Made by a program: the position numbers and the translations under genes. Shown here piece after piece: positions 23,671 through 34,103 of a stretch of DNA of 64,000 nucleotides (its first letter is position 1; each line of letters opens with the position of its first letter). Below the pieces are notes generated by a model. It saw only the letters and a program-made list of their open reading frames with translations, was not told where the DNA came from and did no database searches. The stretch is from assembly GCF_006337165.1 (NCBI RefSeq), contig NZ_CP040896.1, forward strand, positions 1,612,001 through 1,676,000, given 5' to 3'. Source of the stretch: Hymenobacter jejuensis. Its GTDB lineage: Bacteria > Bacteroidota > Bacteroidia > Cytophagales > Hymenobacteraceae.

Positions 23671-26600
23671 ATGGCCGAAGCTACCGAACGAATCGGCGGG
23701 CCGGGCACGTTTCCGCTGCAACTCTTGCTTTCGACTTTTCTTGCCTTGACGAAACATTCTCTTTTACGTCTGCTTCTTGTTGCCGCCGCGTTTGGGCTGG
23801 GCGTTATCGGGATGGTTGCGTGTTCTTCCGAGCGCAAATCCTTTACAGGCCGCGCTTACGAAAATGTGGTAGCCCGCGACAATGGGTATTTCCTGGCCCG
23901 CGAAAAGTTACGGGCAGTAGAAGAGATTTTATATAAAGGCCGCGTGAATGACTACAACCGCATTCTGCCGCTTTTCCCAACCCTAGACGATGCCTCGGTA
24001 GCCAAAGTCACCGCTGACCTTGACGACATCATCAAGAAGGCTTCCATTCCGATTCAGCACCGCCCCGGCAGCGACTGGACCGACGACAGCTATATCGTGA
24101 TTGGGAAGGCCCGCTATTATAAAAAAGAGTACGAAGACGCGATCAAAACCTTCAAGTATGTAAATACCACCAGCCAAGACGCCAACGCCAAACACCAGGC
24201 GTTGATCTGGTTGATGCGAAGCTTTATTGCTACCAAAGAATACGAAAGTGCCGGCGCTGTTTCAGATATCCTTGATAGAGAGCAAGGTACGGAGCAAAAC
24301 GCCCGAGAGTTGTTTCTCACACGCGCCGAATATTATCTGGTTACCGGCGATCAGAAACTGGCCATCGATAATCTCAACAAGGCCATTCCTTATATAGAGC
24401 CCAAAAACGAGCAGTCGCGTACGCGCTACATCTTGGCGCAGCTCTACCAAGCCAACGGCCAGGACAAAGAAGCGTATGCCGAGCTGAACAAGATCCTGAA
24501 GCGCAATCCGCCCTACGAGCTGGATTTCTTTTCGAAACTCATGTTGGGCCAGGTTTCCGACCTAAACACGACGGATCGGGCGCGGTTGAATAAGTACTTC
24601 GCGAAGCTGCTGAAGGACACTAAGAACAAGGAATACCGCGACAAGATCTACTACGAGATGGCGCGGCTGGACTACCGCCAGCAGCGCTACGACGACGCAT
24701 TGGCCTTGCTCCAAAAATCGGCTCGTACCCAAAGCCCCAATCGTGCGCAAAAGGCCTACACTTACTTATTAGCCGGCAAGATTTACTACGAGAATCTGCA
24801 GAAATACCGTCTGGCGGCTGCTTACTACGACAGCACAGTACAGAACATGCCTCGCGAATCTCCTGATTATGTGGCTATTGCGGAACGAGCTGCTATTTTA
24901 AAGGACTTTGCCAATCAGATCGGGGTTGTGGAAACGCAGGATAGCTTGCAGCTGCTGGCTAAGCTGGATACTGCGTCACTTCAGGCGCGGCTGACCCACT
25001 ATGCGCAAGCCGAGCTGGATGCTCGCCGGGCAGCCGAGGCGAAGCTGGCCGCGCAGCAAGAGCGTGCCCAACGGCAGCAATCGTCGCTATCGTCGGCGGC
25101 CGCTACCAGTGCTTTGCAATCTGGCAATGCTGCCATCGACCCAACGGCTTTTGCTAATGCCAGCACAGGAGCTCAGTGGTATTTTGATAACCCCACGGCG
25201 CTTACCACCGCCCGCGCTGATTTTATCAGGCGTTGGGGCGACCGCCAATTACAGGACAACTGGCGCGTAACCAGCCAGGCAAGTGGTTCGCCAGTTACCA
25301 ACCAAGGTGGCAATGTGCCCGTTTCGGTTGCTGGTGCTGGCACTACCAATGTCAATACGCCAGCGAGCGGCGCGGCACCTGCCGCCGCGACTCCGGCTAT
25401 GCAGCTTCAGACGCTGGTGGCGCAGTATCGGCAGAATATCCCGCTCACGGCGCCCCAGCTTCAGGCATCTAATAAGCAGGTAGAAGAGGCCTCTTACGCT
25501 TTGGGCGGCATCTATAGCCAGCAATTGCGCGAGCCAGTGCGGGCAATCGAAACTTACGAAGGCCTGATTGCGCGCTTTCCGCAGAGTAGCCATTCGGCAG
25601 AGGTGTTTTATAGTCTTTATCTGCTGTATAAAGAGCAGAACGAGCCGGCGAAAGCGGAGGTGTACGCGCAACGTCTGCGTCAGGCCTATCCCAATTCCTC
25701 GTACGCGCGCTTGGTCGCCGATCCGGAGTATTTACGCCGTACGTCGCTGGTCAACGCCAAGGTATCCGCGATGCTCGACTCGGCTTTTGCGCTTTACAAA
25801 AAGCAAGAGTTCACCAAGTCGTCGGCTGTGCTGGCCCGCACACGCAAGCAATATCCGGAGAACGACCTCACAGACCGGGTGGCTTTCCTGAATGCCCTTC
25901 TTACCATTCGTACCCAGCCCCCAAGTACGGCCAAGGCTGCTGTGGCGAAGTTTTACAAAGACTACCCGGAAAGCCCATTGGCTAATCAGGCGGCTACGTT
26001 GATGGAAACGTATAAGAAATACGACCAAGGCCAGATTTTCGGCGCTCTGGCTTCCAACGACAAGCCGGTCGTGTCGGTGTTCAAGCCAGGTGAGGTTGAC
26101 ACCCGAATGCGGACACTATATGCCAAACCGGTACTTGATCCGGCTCCTGTAGCCCCAACTAAGCCTGCCCCGGTCACACCGCCGGCCCCAGCCCCAGTTA
26201 CCAAACCTACCGGCACGGCGCCAGCATCGCCCCCTGCGGTTCCGGCTCCCATTTCAGAGAATGCTAAACCAACTACGGATTCGGCTGGGGTAGCCAAAAC
26301 CACATCCCCTGCGGCGCCCACCGTCGATCCGGCGAAAGCAGCTCGGATGGCCGCCGCACAAGCTCGTGCCCGCGGCAAGAAAACGCCAGCACCAATCAAA
26401 GGAACTACCGCAGCGCCACCTTCCACTGATACTGCTCAGCCCACTTCGCCAGTGGCAACGACCCCGGTTATTACCCCGCCGGCACCCGACAAGGCACCTT
26501 CCAACTCCACAACGCCGGCCCCTACTTCTGCTCCCAATACTGCTCCGGTAGTGACTAGTCCGGCGCCCACCAAACCGGCTACTCCTTACAAGACCGATTT

Positions 26601-26952
26601 AGCCGCGGCGCACGTTGTAGTACTGGCCTTTCCCAAAGGCGCCGCGCCGCTCGCCGACCTGCCGACCCAGCTTAGTACTTACAACAACCGCTATTTCAAA
26701 ACCAGTAACCTGCAAGTCCAGCAGCAACCCCTAGGCGATGCCTTCGACCTGGTGGTGGTACAGTCCTTGCCCAATGCGAAAGTAGCTCAGAGTTACGCTC
26801 TTAAATTGCGAGGCCCGCAGTCGCCGCTCAACCGACTGCGCGGCGCGGGTTACCAAACCCTTGTAATCGGTATTGATAATCTGCCGCTGTTGCTCCAGAG
26901 CAAGGATTTAGAAGAATATCAGCGCTTCTACCAACAAACTTACACGAAGTGA
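23671..26952 (+). CDS. sprE: SprE/PorW-type type IX secretion lipoprotein with TPR repeats
   Basis: 1093 residues from ATG 23671. An in-frame TTG at 23746 would give a cleaner lipoprotein signal (MTKHSLLRLLLVAAAFGLGV) and may be the true start. The lipobox is GMVAC with Cys51. The segment after it (FTGRAYENVVARDNGYFLAREKL) is characteristic of SprE/PorW, a periplasmic lipoprotein needed for type IX secretion and gliding. Many TPR-like helix pairs run from about 130 to 800, interrupted by a Gln/Ala/Ser-rich stretch near 450-590. A Pro/Thr/Ala-rich linker of about 170 residues leads to a conserved C-terminal alpha/beta domain (HVVVLAFPKG...FYQQTYTK). Supported by the nearby gld genes. Confidence 0.85.
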   Translation: MAEATERIGGPGTFPLQLLLSTFLALTKHSLLRLLLVAAAFGLGVIGMVACSSERKSFTGRAYENVVARDNGYFLAREKLRAVEEILYKGRVNDYNRILPLFPTLDDASVAKVTADLDDIIKKASIPIQHRPGSDWTDDSYIVIGKARYYKKEYEDAIKTFKYVNTTSQDANAKHQALIWLMRSFIATKEYESAGAVSDILDREQGTEQNARELFLTRAEYYLVTGDQKLAIDNLNKAIPYIEPKNEQSRTRYILAQLYQANGQDKEAYAELNKILKRNPPYELDFFSKLMLGQVSDLNTTDRARLNKYFAKLLKDTKNKEYRDKIYYEMARLDYRQQRYDDALALLQKSARTQSPNRAQKAYTYLLAGKIYYENLQKYRLAAAYYDSTVQNMPRESPDYVAIAERAAILKDFANQIGVVETQDSLQLLAKLDTASLQARLTHYAQAELDARRAAEAKLAAQQERAQRQQSSLSSAAATSALQSGNAAIDPTAFANASTGAQWYFDNPTALTTARADFIRRWGDRQLQDNWRVTSQASGSPVTNQGGNVPVSVAGAGTTNVNTPASGAAPAAATPAMQLQTLVAQYRQNIPLTAPQLQASNKQVEEASYALGGIYSQQLREPVRAIETYEGLIARFPQSSHSAEVFYSLYLLYKEQNEPAKAEVYAQRLRQAYPNSSYARLVADPEYLRRTSLVNAKVSAMLDSAFALYKKQEFTKSSAVLARTRKQYPENDLTDRVAFLNALLTIRTQPPSTAKAAVAKFYKDYPESPLANQAATLMETYKKYDQGQIFGALASNDKPVVSVFKPGEVDTRMRTLYAKPVLDPAPVAPTKPAPVTPPAPAPVTKPTGTAPASPPAVPAPISENAKPTTDSAGVAKTTSPAAPTVDPAKAARMAAAQARARGKKTPAPIKGTTAAPPSTDTAQPTSPVATTPVITPPAPDKAPSNSTTPAPTSAPNTAPVVTSPAPTKPATPYKTDLAAAHVVVLAFPKGAAPLADLPTQLSTYNNRYFKTSNLQVQQQPLGDAFDLVVVQSLPNAKVAQSYALKLRGPQSPLNRLRGAGYQTLVIGIDNLPLLLQSKDLEEYQRFYQQTYTK

Positions 26953-26981
26953 ATGACGAAGTAGGATTCCGAGATAAGGAT

Positions 26982-27012
26982 TGATAATTTATTGATTGTC
27001 AAACGAATACGT
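26982..27012. repeat. 31-bp AT-rich palindrome, instance 7
   Basis: TGATAA, TTTA, TTGATTGTCAA, ACGA, ATACGT. Lies 30 nt after the sprE-like stop and before the PBP1A gene; the core is well conserved, the right arm is not. Confidence 0.5.
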
Positions 27013-27075
27013 ATAATCTATTCATATACGCCCTATTTCCTACCTTATGATTCAGCATTCATAATTTCATGCATA

Positions 27076-29409
27076 ATGGCTTACCCTGCCACCAAACCCA
27101 AGACTCCTTCCCGAAAACCCCAACGCAGCGGTCGTTTTGCTGCCATCACCCGCACGATGTGGGTGCTATTTGGGGGCGGACTGGTAGCGTTTGTCTTTTA
27201 CATTCTGGCGGTTAGCGTCAATTTTCTAAACCTGTTTGGGCGTATGCCCAACCTCAAGACGCTCGAAAACCCAAAGAGCGAGTTGGCTTCGGAAATTTAT
27301 TCGGCCGATGGAGTTTTAATGGGCAAATATTTCCGCGAGAACCGGACGCCGGTCGGTTATAAAGACTTGCCTCAGAACCTCATCGATGCTCTTGTGGCGA
27401 CGGAAGATGCTCGCTTCGAGGAGCATTCCGGCATCGACCCCAAAGCCATGGGCCGCGTTGCGACGGGCTTGCTTACGGGCGGTAGTGGCGGTGGCGGCTC
27501 TACCCTGACGCAGCAAGTAGCGAAGGTCTTGTTTCGCACCCGAGCCGACTTGAACGACGGGATCCTCAACCACGTGCCGGGTCTGCGCATGCTGGTTATC
27601 AAAACCAAAGAATGGATTATGGCTGTGCGGTTGGAGCGCAACTATACCAAGCGCGAGATCATTGCTATGTATCTCAATATCAATGACTTCGGCTCCAATG
27701 CTTTTGGCATTAACGTAGCCGCCAAAACCTTCTTCAACAAGTCGCCCAAGCAGCTGAACCTTGAAGAGTCAGCGACTTTGGTAGGCGTGCTGAATGCGCC
27801 GTCGCGCTTTAGCCCCGTCACGAATCCAGAACGCTCGAAAAATCGTCGCAATTGGGTGCTGAGCCAGATGAACAAGTATGGCTACATCGATCAGCGCACG
27901 TACGAACAGGCAGTTGCCAAGCCCATTGTGCTGCACTACAGTGTCGAGAACGCTAACAAAGGCATTGCGCCGTATTTCCGCACCGAGGTGAGCAAATCGT
28001 TGCTGCAATGGGCCAAAGAAACTGACCACGATCTTTATGCCGACGGCCTAAAAATCTATACCACGATTGATTCGCGGATGCAGAAGTACGCCGAAGCTGC
28101 CATTGCCGAGCACATGCAGTTGCAGCAGAAATGGTTTATGCAACACTGGAAAGGCCAGTTGCCGTGGCGCGACGAAACCGGCCGGGTCATTCCAAACTTC
28201 CTCCAGACATCTATCAAAAGGACAGAGCGTTACAAATCGCTCTTCAATCGTTTCGATGGCAACAAAGACTCCATCAACTACTACCTGAACAAGAAGTATA
28301 AAATGCAGGTGTTCTCGTGGCAAGGCGAGAAGGAAATGATGATGTCGCCGATGGATTCGCTGGCCTATTACAAGCGCTACCTTCACGCGGGCTTTATGGC
28401 TATGAACCCCATCAATGGCCAAATCAAGGCGTGGGTGGGCGGTACTAATTTTAAGTATTTCAAATACGACCACGTAAAGCAAGGCAAACGCCAACCGGGC
28501 TCTACTTTCAAACCCATCGTCTATACGGCTGCCATCGACCAAGGCTACTCGCCGTGCTACCAACGCCCCGATGTGGCTACTACTTTCCCGGCGGTAGCAG
28601 GCCGCGCACCTTATACGCCCAAAAACTTTGAAGGCGGCTTCTCCGGTCGGAGCTTCACGCTACGCCAGGCCCTGGCCCGCTCGATGAACTCCATTACGGC
28701 ATGGCTGGTGCAAAAGCTTGGTCCTGAGACAGTTGTAAGCTATGCCAAACGCCTGGGTATCACCTCGCCCATTGAGGCCGTTCCGGCGGTAGGGTTTGGC
28801 TCGAGTGATGTGAGCATTCTGGAGCTTTGTGGCGCATACAGCACCTTCGTCAACAAAGGCGTCTGGACCGCCCCAATGATGGTGACGAGCATCGCGGACA
28901 AAAACGACAACGTGCTGCGTGAGTTTGTGCCGCAAACCCGGGAAGCGCTGAGTGAAGAAACGGCTTACATCATGACCTATATGTTGCAGGCCTCGACTAC
29001 CGAGCCCGGCGGCACCTCCGTAATTCTAAAAACAGGCTTCAAGTTTCCCTATGAGATGGGCGCCAAAACGGGTACCACGTCCAACTACTCCGATGCTTGG
29101 TTTATGGGCATCACGCCCGACCTAGTGTGTGGCATGTGGGTAGGGGGCGAAGATCGTAGCATTCACTTCCGTACGGGTGCATACGGGCAAGGTGCTCGCT
29201 TGGCGCTGCCGATTTATGGCCTGTTTATGCGCAAGGTCTACGCTGATAAGAGCATTGGCATCAACACTAACCCGTTCCCTAAGCCACAGCAACCGCTCAG
29301 CATCGAGATCGATTGCTCGAAATACTACGGCGGGCAACGTGATACGATTCCCTACGATCAGAAGCTTAACCAAACGGACCTAAATGATCTGAACAATCAG
29401 GATATTTAA
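27076..29409 (+). CDS. Class A penicillin-binding protein 1A (transglycosylase/transpeptidase)
   Basis: Polymerises and cross-links peptidoglycan in the periplasm. 777 residues from ATG 27076 (MAYPATKPK); an earlier in-frame start at 26992 overlaps the palindrome and is rejected. Short basic cytoplasmic tail, one span at about 28-50, GT51 domain about 70-250 with EDARFEEHSGID, GGSTLTQQVAK and RNYTKREIIAMYLN, then a transpeptidase domain with SxxK in GSTFKPIV, SMN, and KTGT in GAKTGTTSNYSD. All catalytic residues are intact. Followed by a strong terminator. Confidence 0.94.
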   Translation: MAYPATKPKTPSRKPQRSGRFAAITRTMWVLFGGGLVAFVFYILAVSVNFLNLFGRMPNLKTLENPKSELASEIYSADGVLMGKYFRENRTPVGYKDLPQNLIDALVATEDARFEEHSGIDPKAMGRVATGLLTGGSGGGGSTLTQQVAKVLFRTRADLNDGILNHVPGLRMLVIKTKEWIMAVRLERNYTKREIIAMYLNINDFGSNAFGINVAAKTFFNKSPKQLNLEESATLVGVLNAPSRFSPVTNPERSKNRRNWVLSQMNKYGYIDQRTYEQAVAKPIVLHYSVENANKGIAPYFRTEVSKSLLQWAKETDHDLYADGLKIYTTIDSRMQKYAEAAIAEHMQLQQKWFMQHWKGQLPWRDETGRVIPNFLQTSIKRTERYKSLFNRFDGNKDSINYYLNKKYKMQVFSWQGEKEMMMSPMDSLAYYKRYLHAGFMAMNPINGQIKAWVGGTNFKYFKYDHVKQGKRQPGSTFKPIVYTAAIDQGYSPCYQRPDVATTFPAVAGRAPYTPKNFEGGFSGRSFTLRQALARSMNSITAWLVQKLGPETVVSYAKRLGITSPIEAVPAVGFGSSDVSILELCGAYSTFVNKGVWTAPMMVTSIADKNDNVLREFVPQTREALSEETAYIMTYMLQASTTEPGGTSVILKTGFKFPYEMGAKTGTTSNYSDAWFMGITPDLVCGMWVGGEDRSIHFRTGAYGQGARLALPIYGLFMRKVYADKSIGINTNPFPKPQQPLSIEIDCSKYYGGQRDTIPYDQKLNQTDLNDLNNQDI

Positions 29410-29430
29410 GCGCTTTTTGGTGCAAATTAG

Positions 29431-29465
29431 TGGTGGCAGGTGTTCTTCACCTGCCACTTTTTTGT
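29431..29465 (+). terminator. Terminator of the PBP1A gene
   Basis: GTGGCAGGTG and CACCTGCCAC form a perfect 10-bp stem around TTCTT, followed by seven T. Confidence 0.93.
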
Positions 29466-29563
29466 TGCTATCTACGCAGAAGGGGGTGATCTGTGACCCT
29501 ATGCGATCCGCCACTGCTTACCTCCGCGGGAACCCTGTCCTACGCCGTTTTAGTTAGTTTTAT

Positions 29564-31372
29564 ATGGCTGCCAACGATTACTTACAAGAGCAAATTCGCC
29601 AGTTGCCGCATCGGCCCGGCATTTACAAATACTTCGATGATGAAGGCATCATCTACGTTGGCAAGGCCATCGACCTGCGCAAACGGGTCAGCAGCTACTT
29701 CACTAAGCAGGACCATAACAAGAAAACCCAACAGCTGGTCAAGAATATCAAGCGCATCGAGTTCACGATTGTGGACAGCGAATCGGATGCTTTTTTGCTT
29801 GAAAATAACCTGATTAAGCAACACCAGCCCAAATACAACATCCTGCTGAAGGACGGCAAAACTTATCCGTACCTACTGCTCACCAACGAGCGTTTTCCGC
29901 GTCTGATCCCGACTCGCAACAAGCGCCCCGGCGACGGCCGTTATTACGGTCCTTATGCCAACCTAACGGCTATGAACGTGCTGTTGGAACTCATCCGGGC
30001 TCTATACCCGCTGCGAACTTGTACGTTCAACCTATCGCCGGAAAACGTGGCAGCAGGCAAGTTTAAAGTGTGCCTAGAGTACCACCTCGGCAATTGCAAA
30101 GGCCCGTGCGAAGCCAAGGAAGACGAAGCTACTTACAACCAATACATTGCCCAGATCAGGCAGATTCTGAACGGCGATTTGCGTTTGCCCAAACAATATT
30201 TCCGCGAGCGTATGACCCAAGCCGCTCAGGATCAGCAATATGAACTGGCGCATCAATTCAAGCAAAAGCTGGATAAGCTAGACGACTTTCAGGCCAAGAG
30301 CACGATTGTCAATGCAAGCCTCACCAACATCGACGTGTTCAGCATTGCTTCAAATGAGAAGAATGCCTTCATCAACTACCTCAAAGTGATGAATGGCTCC
30401 ATTATCCTGACGCAATCGCTGGAAGTTCAGAAGAAGCTCGACGAAACCGACGATGAAATATTGGCGCCTTTGGTGATGCAAATGCGTGAGGAATTTGAGA
30501 GTCAGTCGAAAGAAATCCTGACCAATGTGGCGCTGCCCGACCTCCCACTGCCAGGAGTTTCAGTAACGCAACCGCAGATCGGTGACAAGCGCAAGCTCTT
30601 GGAACTCAGCATCAAGAACGTAATGTACCTGCGCAAGGAGAAGGAAAGCATGAATGATCGTTCCAAGGACCTCAACGAGGTACGGATTATGGAAACGATC
30701 AAAAAGGACCTGCGCCTGACGGAGCTACCTAAGCACATTGAGTGTTTCGACAATTCCAATTTCCAAGGCGATAACCCGGTGGCGGCGATGGTGTGCTTCC
30801 GCAATGCTAAGCCTAGCAAAAAGGATTATCGGCACTATCACATCAAAACGGTAGTCGGTCCTAACGACTTCGACTCGATGTATGAAGTGGTAACTCGCCG
30901 CTACCGTCGTCTCGTCGACGAAGGAGCCTCTCTGCCTCAGCTCGTCATTGTGGATGGTGGCAAAGGCCAGTTGAGCATGGCCGTAAAGGCGCTCAAGGAC
31001 CTCAATTTGTGGGGCCAGATCCCGGTCATTGGCATTGCCAAGCGGTTAGAGGAAATCTATGTTCCCAACGATCCGCTGCCGCTTTACATCGATAAAAAGA
31101 GCGAATCGCTACGCCTATTTCAGCGCATGCGCGACGAAGTGCACCGTTTTGGCATCACTTTTCACCGTAGCCGTCGCGATGCGGCTACCCTCAAAACAGA
31201 GCTTACAGAAGTAAAAGGCCTGGGCCCTGCTACCGCTGACAAGTTATTGAGCAAGTTTAAATCGGTAAAGAAAATACGAGAGCTAAGCGAAGCCGAACTA
31301 ACTGCTGAAGTCGGTAAAGCCAAAGCACGTATTCTGTTGAATTACTTTCAGGAGCAGCCTGCTGAATCTTAA
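29564..31372 (+). CDS. uvrC: Excinuclease ABC subunit C
   Basis: Makes both incisions in nucleotide excision repair. 602 residues. The N-terminal GIY-YIG nuclease has HRPGIYKYFDDEGIIYVGKA (about 16-36). A UvrB-binding UVR segment lies near 205-240. The C-terminal RNase H-like nuclease starts near 385 (IECFDNSNFQG, catalytic Asp) with LVIVDGGKGQL near 460, and a helix-hairpin-helix (VKGLGPATADKLLSKF) ends the protein. Length and order are standard. Single gene between two terminators. Confidence 0.96.
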   Translation: MAANDYLQEQIRQLPHRPGIYKYFDDEGIIYVGKAIDLRKRVSSYFTKQDHNKKTQQLVKNIKRIEFTIVDSESDAFLLENNLIKQHQPKYNILLKDGKTYPYLLLTNERFPRLIPTRNKRPGDGRYYGPYANLTAMNVLLELIRALYPLRTCTFNLSPENVAAGKFKVCLEYHLGNCKGPCEAKEDEATYNQYIAQIRQILNGDLRLPKQYFRERMTQAAQDQQYELAHQFKQKLDKLDDFQAKSTIVNASLTNIDVFSIASNEKNAFINYLKVMNGSIILTQSLEVQKKLDETDDEILAPLVMQMREEFESQSKEILTNVALPDLPLPGVSVTQPQIGDKRKLLELSIKNVMYLRKEKESMNDRSKDLNEVRIMETIKKDLRLTELPKHIECFDNSNFQGDNPVAAMVCFRNAKPSKKDYRHYHIKTVVGPNDFDSMYEVVTRRYRRLVDEGASLPQLVIVDGGKGQLSMAVKALKDLNLWGQIPVIGIAKRLEEIYVPNDPLPLYIDKKSESLRLFQRMRDEVHRFGITFHRSRRDAATLKTELTEVKGLGPATADKLLSKFKSVKKIRELSEAELTAEVGKAKARILLNYFQEQPAES

Positions 31373-31383
31373 AAATCTTTGAT

Positions 31384-31414
31384 ATATAAACCACTGATAA
31401 TCAAGAATTTACAA
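31384..31414. repeat. 31-bp AT-rich palindrome, instance 8
   Basis: ATATAA, ACCA, CTGATAATCAA, GAAT, TTACAA. Lies 11 nt after the uvrC stop and touches the terminator that follows. Confidence 0.5.
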
Positions 31415-31455
31415 CAAAAAAGCCCTTCCTAAACAGGAAGGGCTTTTTTGTTGTA
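31411..31455. terminator. Bidirectional terminator between uvrC and gldN
   Basis: ACAACAAAAAAGCCCTTCCT and AGGAAGGGCTTTTTTGTTGT are exact reverse complements around a short loop; A and T runs flank both sides. It closes uvrC on + and gldKLMN on -. Confidence 0.95.
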
Positions 31456-31467
31456 AACACTCAGAAA

Positions 31468-32403
31468 CTAGAAGCTCCAAAGATTGTATTCGTATTCGAT
31501 CAGATCAGCGGCGGCTTGCTGCGAGGCCAAGATGCCTTGTTGCTGACTACCGTAGATTTCATCGAGACGCGAATCGTTCGGGTTCGAAATCTTTACGATG
31601 TAAGAGTTGAACAACCACAGTTCGAAAGCATCAGCTAGGTTCTTGTGCTGGGCGTCGTTCTGGGGATTAAACCAGATCGCTTTGTCCGGATTGTTACGGA
31701 ACACGCGGACCAAATCACTGTACTTAAACGTACCGATAGGCTTCTCAATGCCCGATGTGTTTGAGGCCAGCGTCGAAGGCAACAGCAACGTAATGGTTTT
31801 GATATCGTGATACATCCGCGACCGTTTCTTGTCGAAGATCATATCCTCTTTCAATTCCATCTGGTATACATCTTTAGGACGCACCTCATAGCTCGGTGGT
31901 GCCACTGGCTTAGGGGGTGCTGCCTTGGCAACAGCCTTACCTTTAGCGCCCTTCGCGCCTTTCGCAGTGCTCTTTTTCGGAGCACCCCAGCCATCATCAT
32001 TGCCCCATCCGCCACCGGGGTTAGCATCGGCTTCGGTAAAACCAGCTGCTTTTTCCTCTTCGCTTAGGCCTGCAGAAGCTTCGGCAATAGACATATTGCT
32101 GGAAACCTCAGTGGGCGTATAAGTAGAAGTCAGCGAGTCGTTTTTATAAGCCTGTAGCTCACCGCGCTTAACCGCATCTAAGATTACTCGGCTTATTTCC
32201 TTGCCTTCCGAGAACATGGGCTTGTTCTGCTTTTCACGCAGATCAATAGCACGCCATATCGTTTTGCGGAACATAATGTCCGAATTCGGAATCGGCCGAT
32301 ACGAGCCGTTGCTGCTCGCGGTGGTAGCTTGTTCCTGGGCTGAAGCTGCCACCGACAGCGTCAAACCAGCCGCGAGTGCGGCGAAGGAAAGAAATTTGTT
32401 CAT
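31468..32403 (-). CDS. gldN: Type IX secretion / gliding motility protein GldN
   Basis: Periplasmic component that forms rings with GldK in the type IX secretion system. 311 residues from ATG 32403 (MNKFLSFAALAAGLTLSVAASAQ signal peptide); a start 15 nt upstream is less likely. Conserved GldN features: NSDIMFRKTIWRAIDLREKQNKP, the YQMELKEDMIFDKKRSRMYHDI block and the C-terminal EIYGSQQQGILASQQAAADLIEYEYNLWSF. A Lys/Ala/Pro-rich insertion with tandem KGAKGAKGK lies near 145-165. Last gene of the gldKLMN operon. Confidence 0.95.
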   Translation of the reverse strand: MNKFLSFAALAAGLTLSVAASAQEQATTASSNGSYRPIPNSDIMFRKTIWRAIDLREKQNKPMFSEGKEISRVILDAVKRGELQAYKNDSLTSTYTPTEVSSNMSIAEASAGLSEEEKAAGFTEADANPGGGWGNDDGWGAPKKSTAKGAKGAKGKAVAKAAPPKPVAPPSYEVRPKDVYQMELKEDMIFDKKRSRMYHDIKTITLLLPSTLASNTSGIEKPIGTFKYSDLVRVFRNNPDKAIWFNPQNDAQHKNLADAFELWLFNSYIVKISNPNDSRLDEIYGSQQQGILASQQAAADLIEYEYNLWSF

Positions 32404-32451
32404 ACCGTTGGTAATCAAAAAGCCTCGCGGTTAGTTCGATTCTTATAACGC

Positions 32452-34032
32452 TTAGAGCAGCGGAATATTGAGTTGCTTAGAAACGTTAACCGTTTCCGTG
32501 TTGCCTTGGAAGTTCATGCGCTGAACTTCTTTCACATCTACGAACAGACGGTCGCCTTCACGGGCCGAATTCACCACATCAGTCAGGTTTGCATCCGGAC
32601 CGCTGATAGTACGAGCGGGCATTGCTGGGCGCTTGCCACGCACGAGCGTGATTTCGTAACGTGTAACGCGGTAACGCGCATCTTCAGGCAAGAAGGTAGC
32701 AAAGCCAGCATCCGGAATGGCACGCAAAGACATGTTGCGTACAGCTGTGATAGGCGTACCCTGCTTCTCATTAGCTTCCCGGCCGCCCACGATGCACTTA
32801 ATGTCTGGCTTAGGAATCGGACGCACCTGGAAGGTTTGTGAACCGATAGCGTTACCACCGCTGCTTACGTTCAGCGTTACTTCCCGACCATTCGGTACCA
32901 GAGTTACTTCACCTGTCTTTGACCCCGGAATTACTGAAGCACCCGAAGCTGAGAAACCAGGCTTGTATTGTGCCCCCAGAGCAGGTACTTGCACACTGAG
33001 CTTGTTACCACACTTGAAGTACAGGGCCTGTACCGACGCAGATTGAATCTGCATAACAGGTTTAGTCACTGTATAAGGCACGTTCACCTTGAAGGTGGTA
33101 TCACGGCCGTTCTGCTTGAAGCGAATCGTACCAGTCCACTGCTTTTTAGCGTTACCAGCAGCGTCGAAACCACCAGGAGTAGCGGTGAACTCAATCTTAC
33201 CATGACCGTCAGGGCCGACCTGTAATGGGCTGCCATTCAAAGTCATGCTAGGACGCAGGTTTGAAGCTGAGGCTGTTAGAAACAATTCTGCTTTGTACTT
33301 CGTACCAGCAGCAACCGTATTAGACTCAGCACTGGCGAAAGCACCTACTTTGTCAAATACGATGATGTTGCCACCTACTTTGCGTGACTGCTCAGCCAGC
33401 GCATCAGATTCGTACTTCAGTACTTCAGCTTCCTTCTGTGACAATACAGCCAGCGCCGCTACTAAAGGGGTGTTTTCGAAGTTTAACTCGGCGAAATTTT
33501 TGCTGCGCTGAGATTGCTCCGTTACCATTGGATCTTCTTTAGCATCCAATGCAAGCGCAGGAGCGTTGGGCACGTACTGTTTGATGTAAGCAGAGTACTT
33601 ATTTAACTCGTCCTTCATCTTGTAGGCCTCGCCATTGCGGCTTGGTCCCAGCATCGTGATCGCCACCTTATCTTCGGCGCTCATGTTTTTGTATTCGCTC
33701 TTATTCTTGTTTTCAGTAGCAGTCAAGAGCTTTTCCCGTACCTCGCTCATGTAAGCAAGCATTTGCTTAGTACGTTCCCGAATTTCTTCGCTCTGCTTCA
33801 GGACATTAACGTCGGCGGCTTGGTTACGGTTCTTTTCGACTTGCGCCTGAATCCCTTTTACCGTCCCCTCGTTAGCCGTCGAAACCTTATTGTTGATGCT
33901 CGACAAGCTGTCGTCCAAAAACTTGAACTTGAGCAATATTGCTGAATTCACCTGTAGGGCTAGAAGAGCAGTCAGTACCAAGTACATCATGCCAATCATC
34001 TTCTGCCGTGGAGTCTCTTTTGCTCCCGCCAT
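32452..34032 (-). CDS. gldM: Type IX secretion / gliding motor protein GldM
   Basis: Inner-membrane motor stator partner of GldL with a long periplasmic arm reaching the GldK/N ring. 526 residues. Starts MAGAKETPRQKMIGMMYLVLTALLALQVNSAIL: a short cytoplasmic tail and a single span, then periplasmic helical and beta domains. The family-typical ETPRQKMIGMMYLV stretch is decisive. 48 nt before gldN and 71 nt after gldL. Confidence 0.96.
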   Translation of the reverse strand: MAGAKETPRQKMIGMMYLVLTALLALQVNSAILLKFKFLDDSLSSINNKVSTANEGTVKGIQAQVEKNRNQAADVNVLKQSEEIRERTKQMLAYMSEVREKLLTATENKNKSEYKNMSAEDKVAITMLGPSRNGEAYKMKDELNKYSAYIKQYVPNAPALALDAKEDPMVTEQSQRSKNFAELNFENTPLVAALAVLSQKEAEVLKYESDALAEQSRKVGGNIIVFDKVGAFASAESNTVAAGTKYKAELFLTASASNLRPSMTLNGSPLQVGPDGHGKIEFTATPGGFDAAGNAKKQWTGTIRFKQNGRDTTFKVNVPYTVTKPVMQIQSASVQALYFKCGNKLSVQVPALGAQYKPGFSASGASVIPGSKTGEVTLVPNGREVTLNVSSGGNAIGSQTFQVRPIPKPDIKCIVGGREANEKQGTPITAVRNMSLRAIPDAGFATFLPEDARYRVTRYEITLVRGKRPAMPARTISGPDANLTDVVNSAREGDRLFVDVKEVQRMNFQGNTETVNVSKQLNIPLL

Positions 34033-34103
34033 CGTGTTCTTTCCTAATCTATAACTGTGTGGGACAGAAACGTCTCTCTTGTCAAACTAAGCTCTATAAT
34101 AGC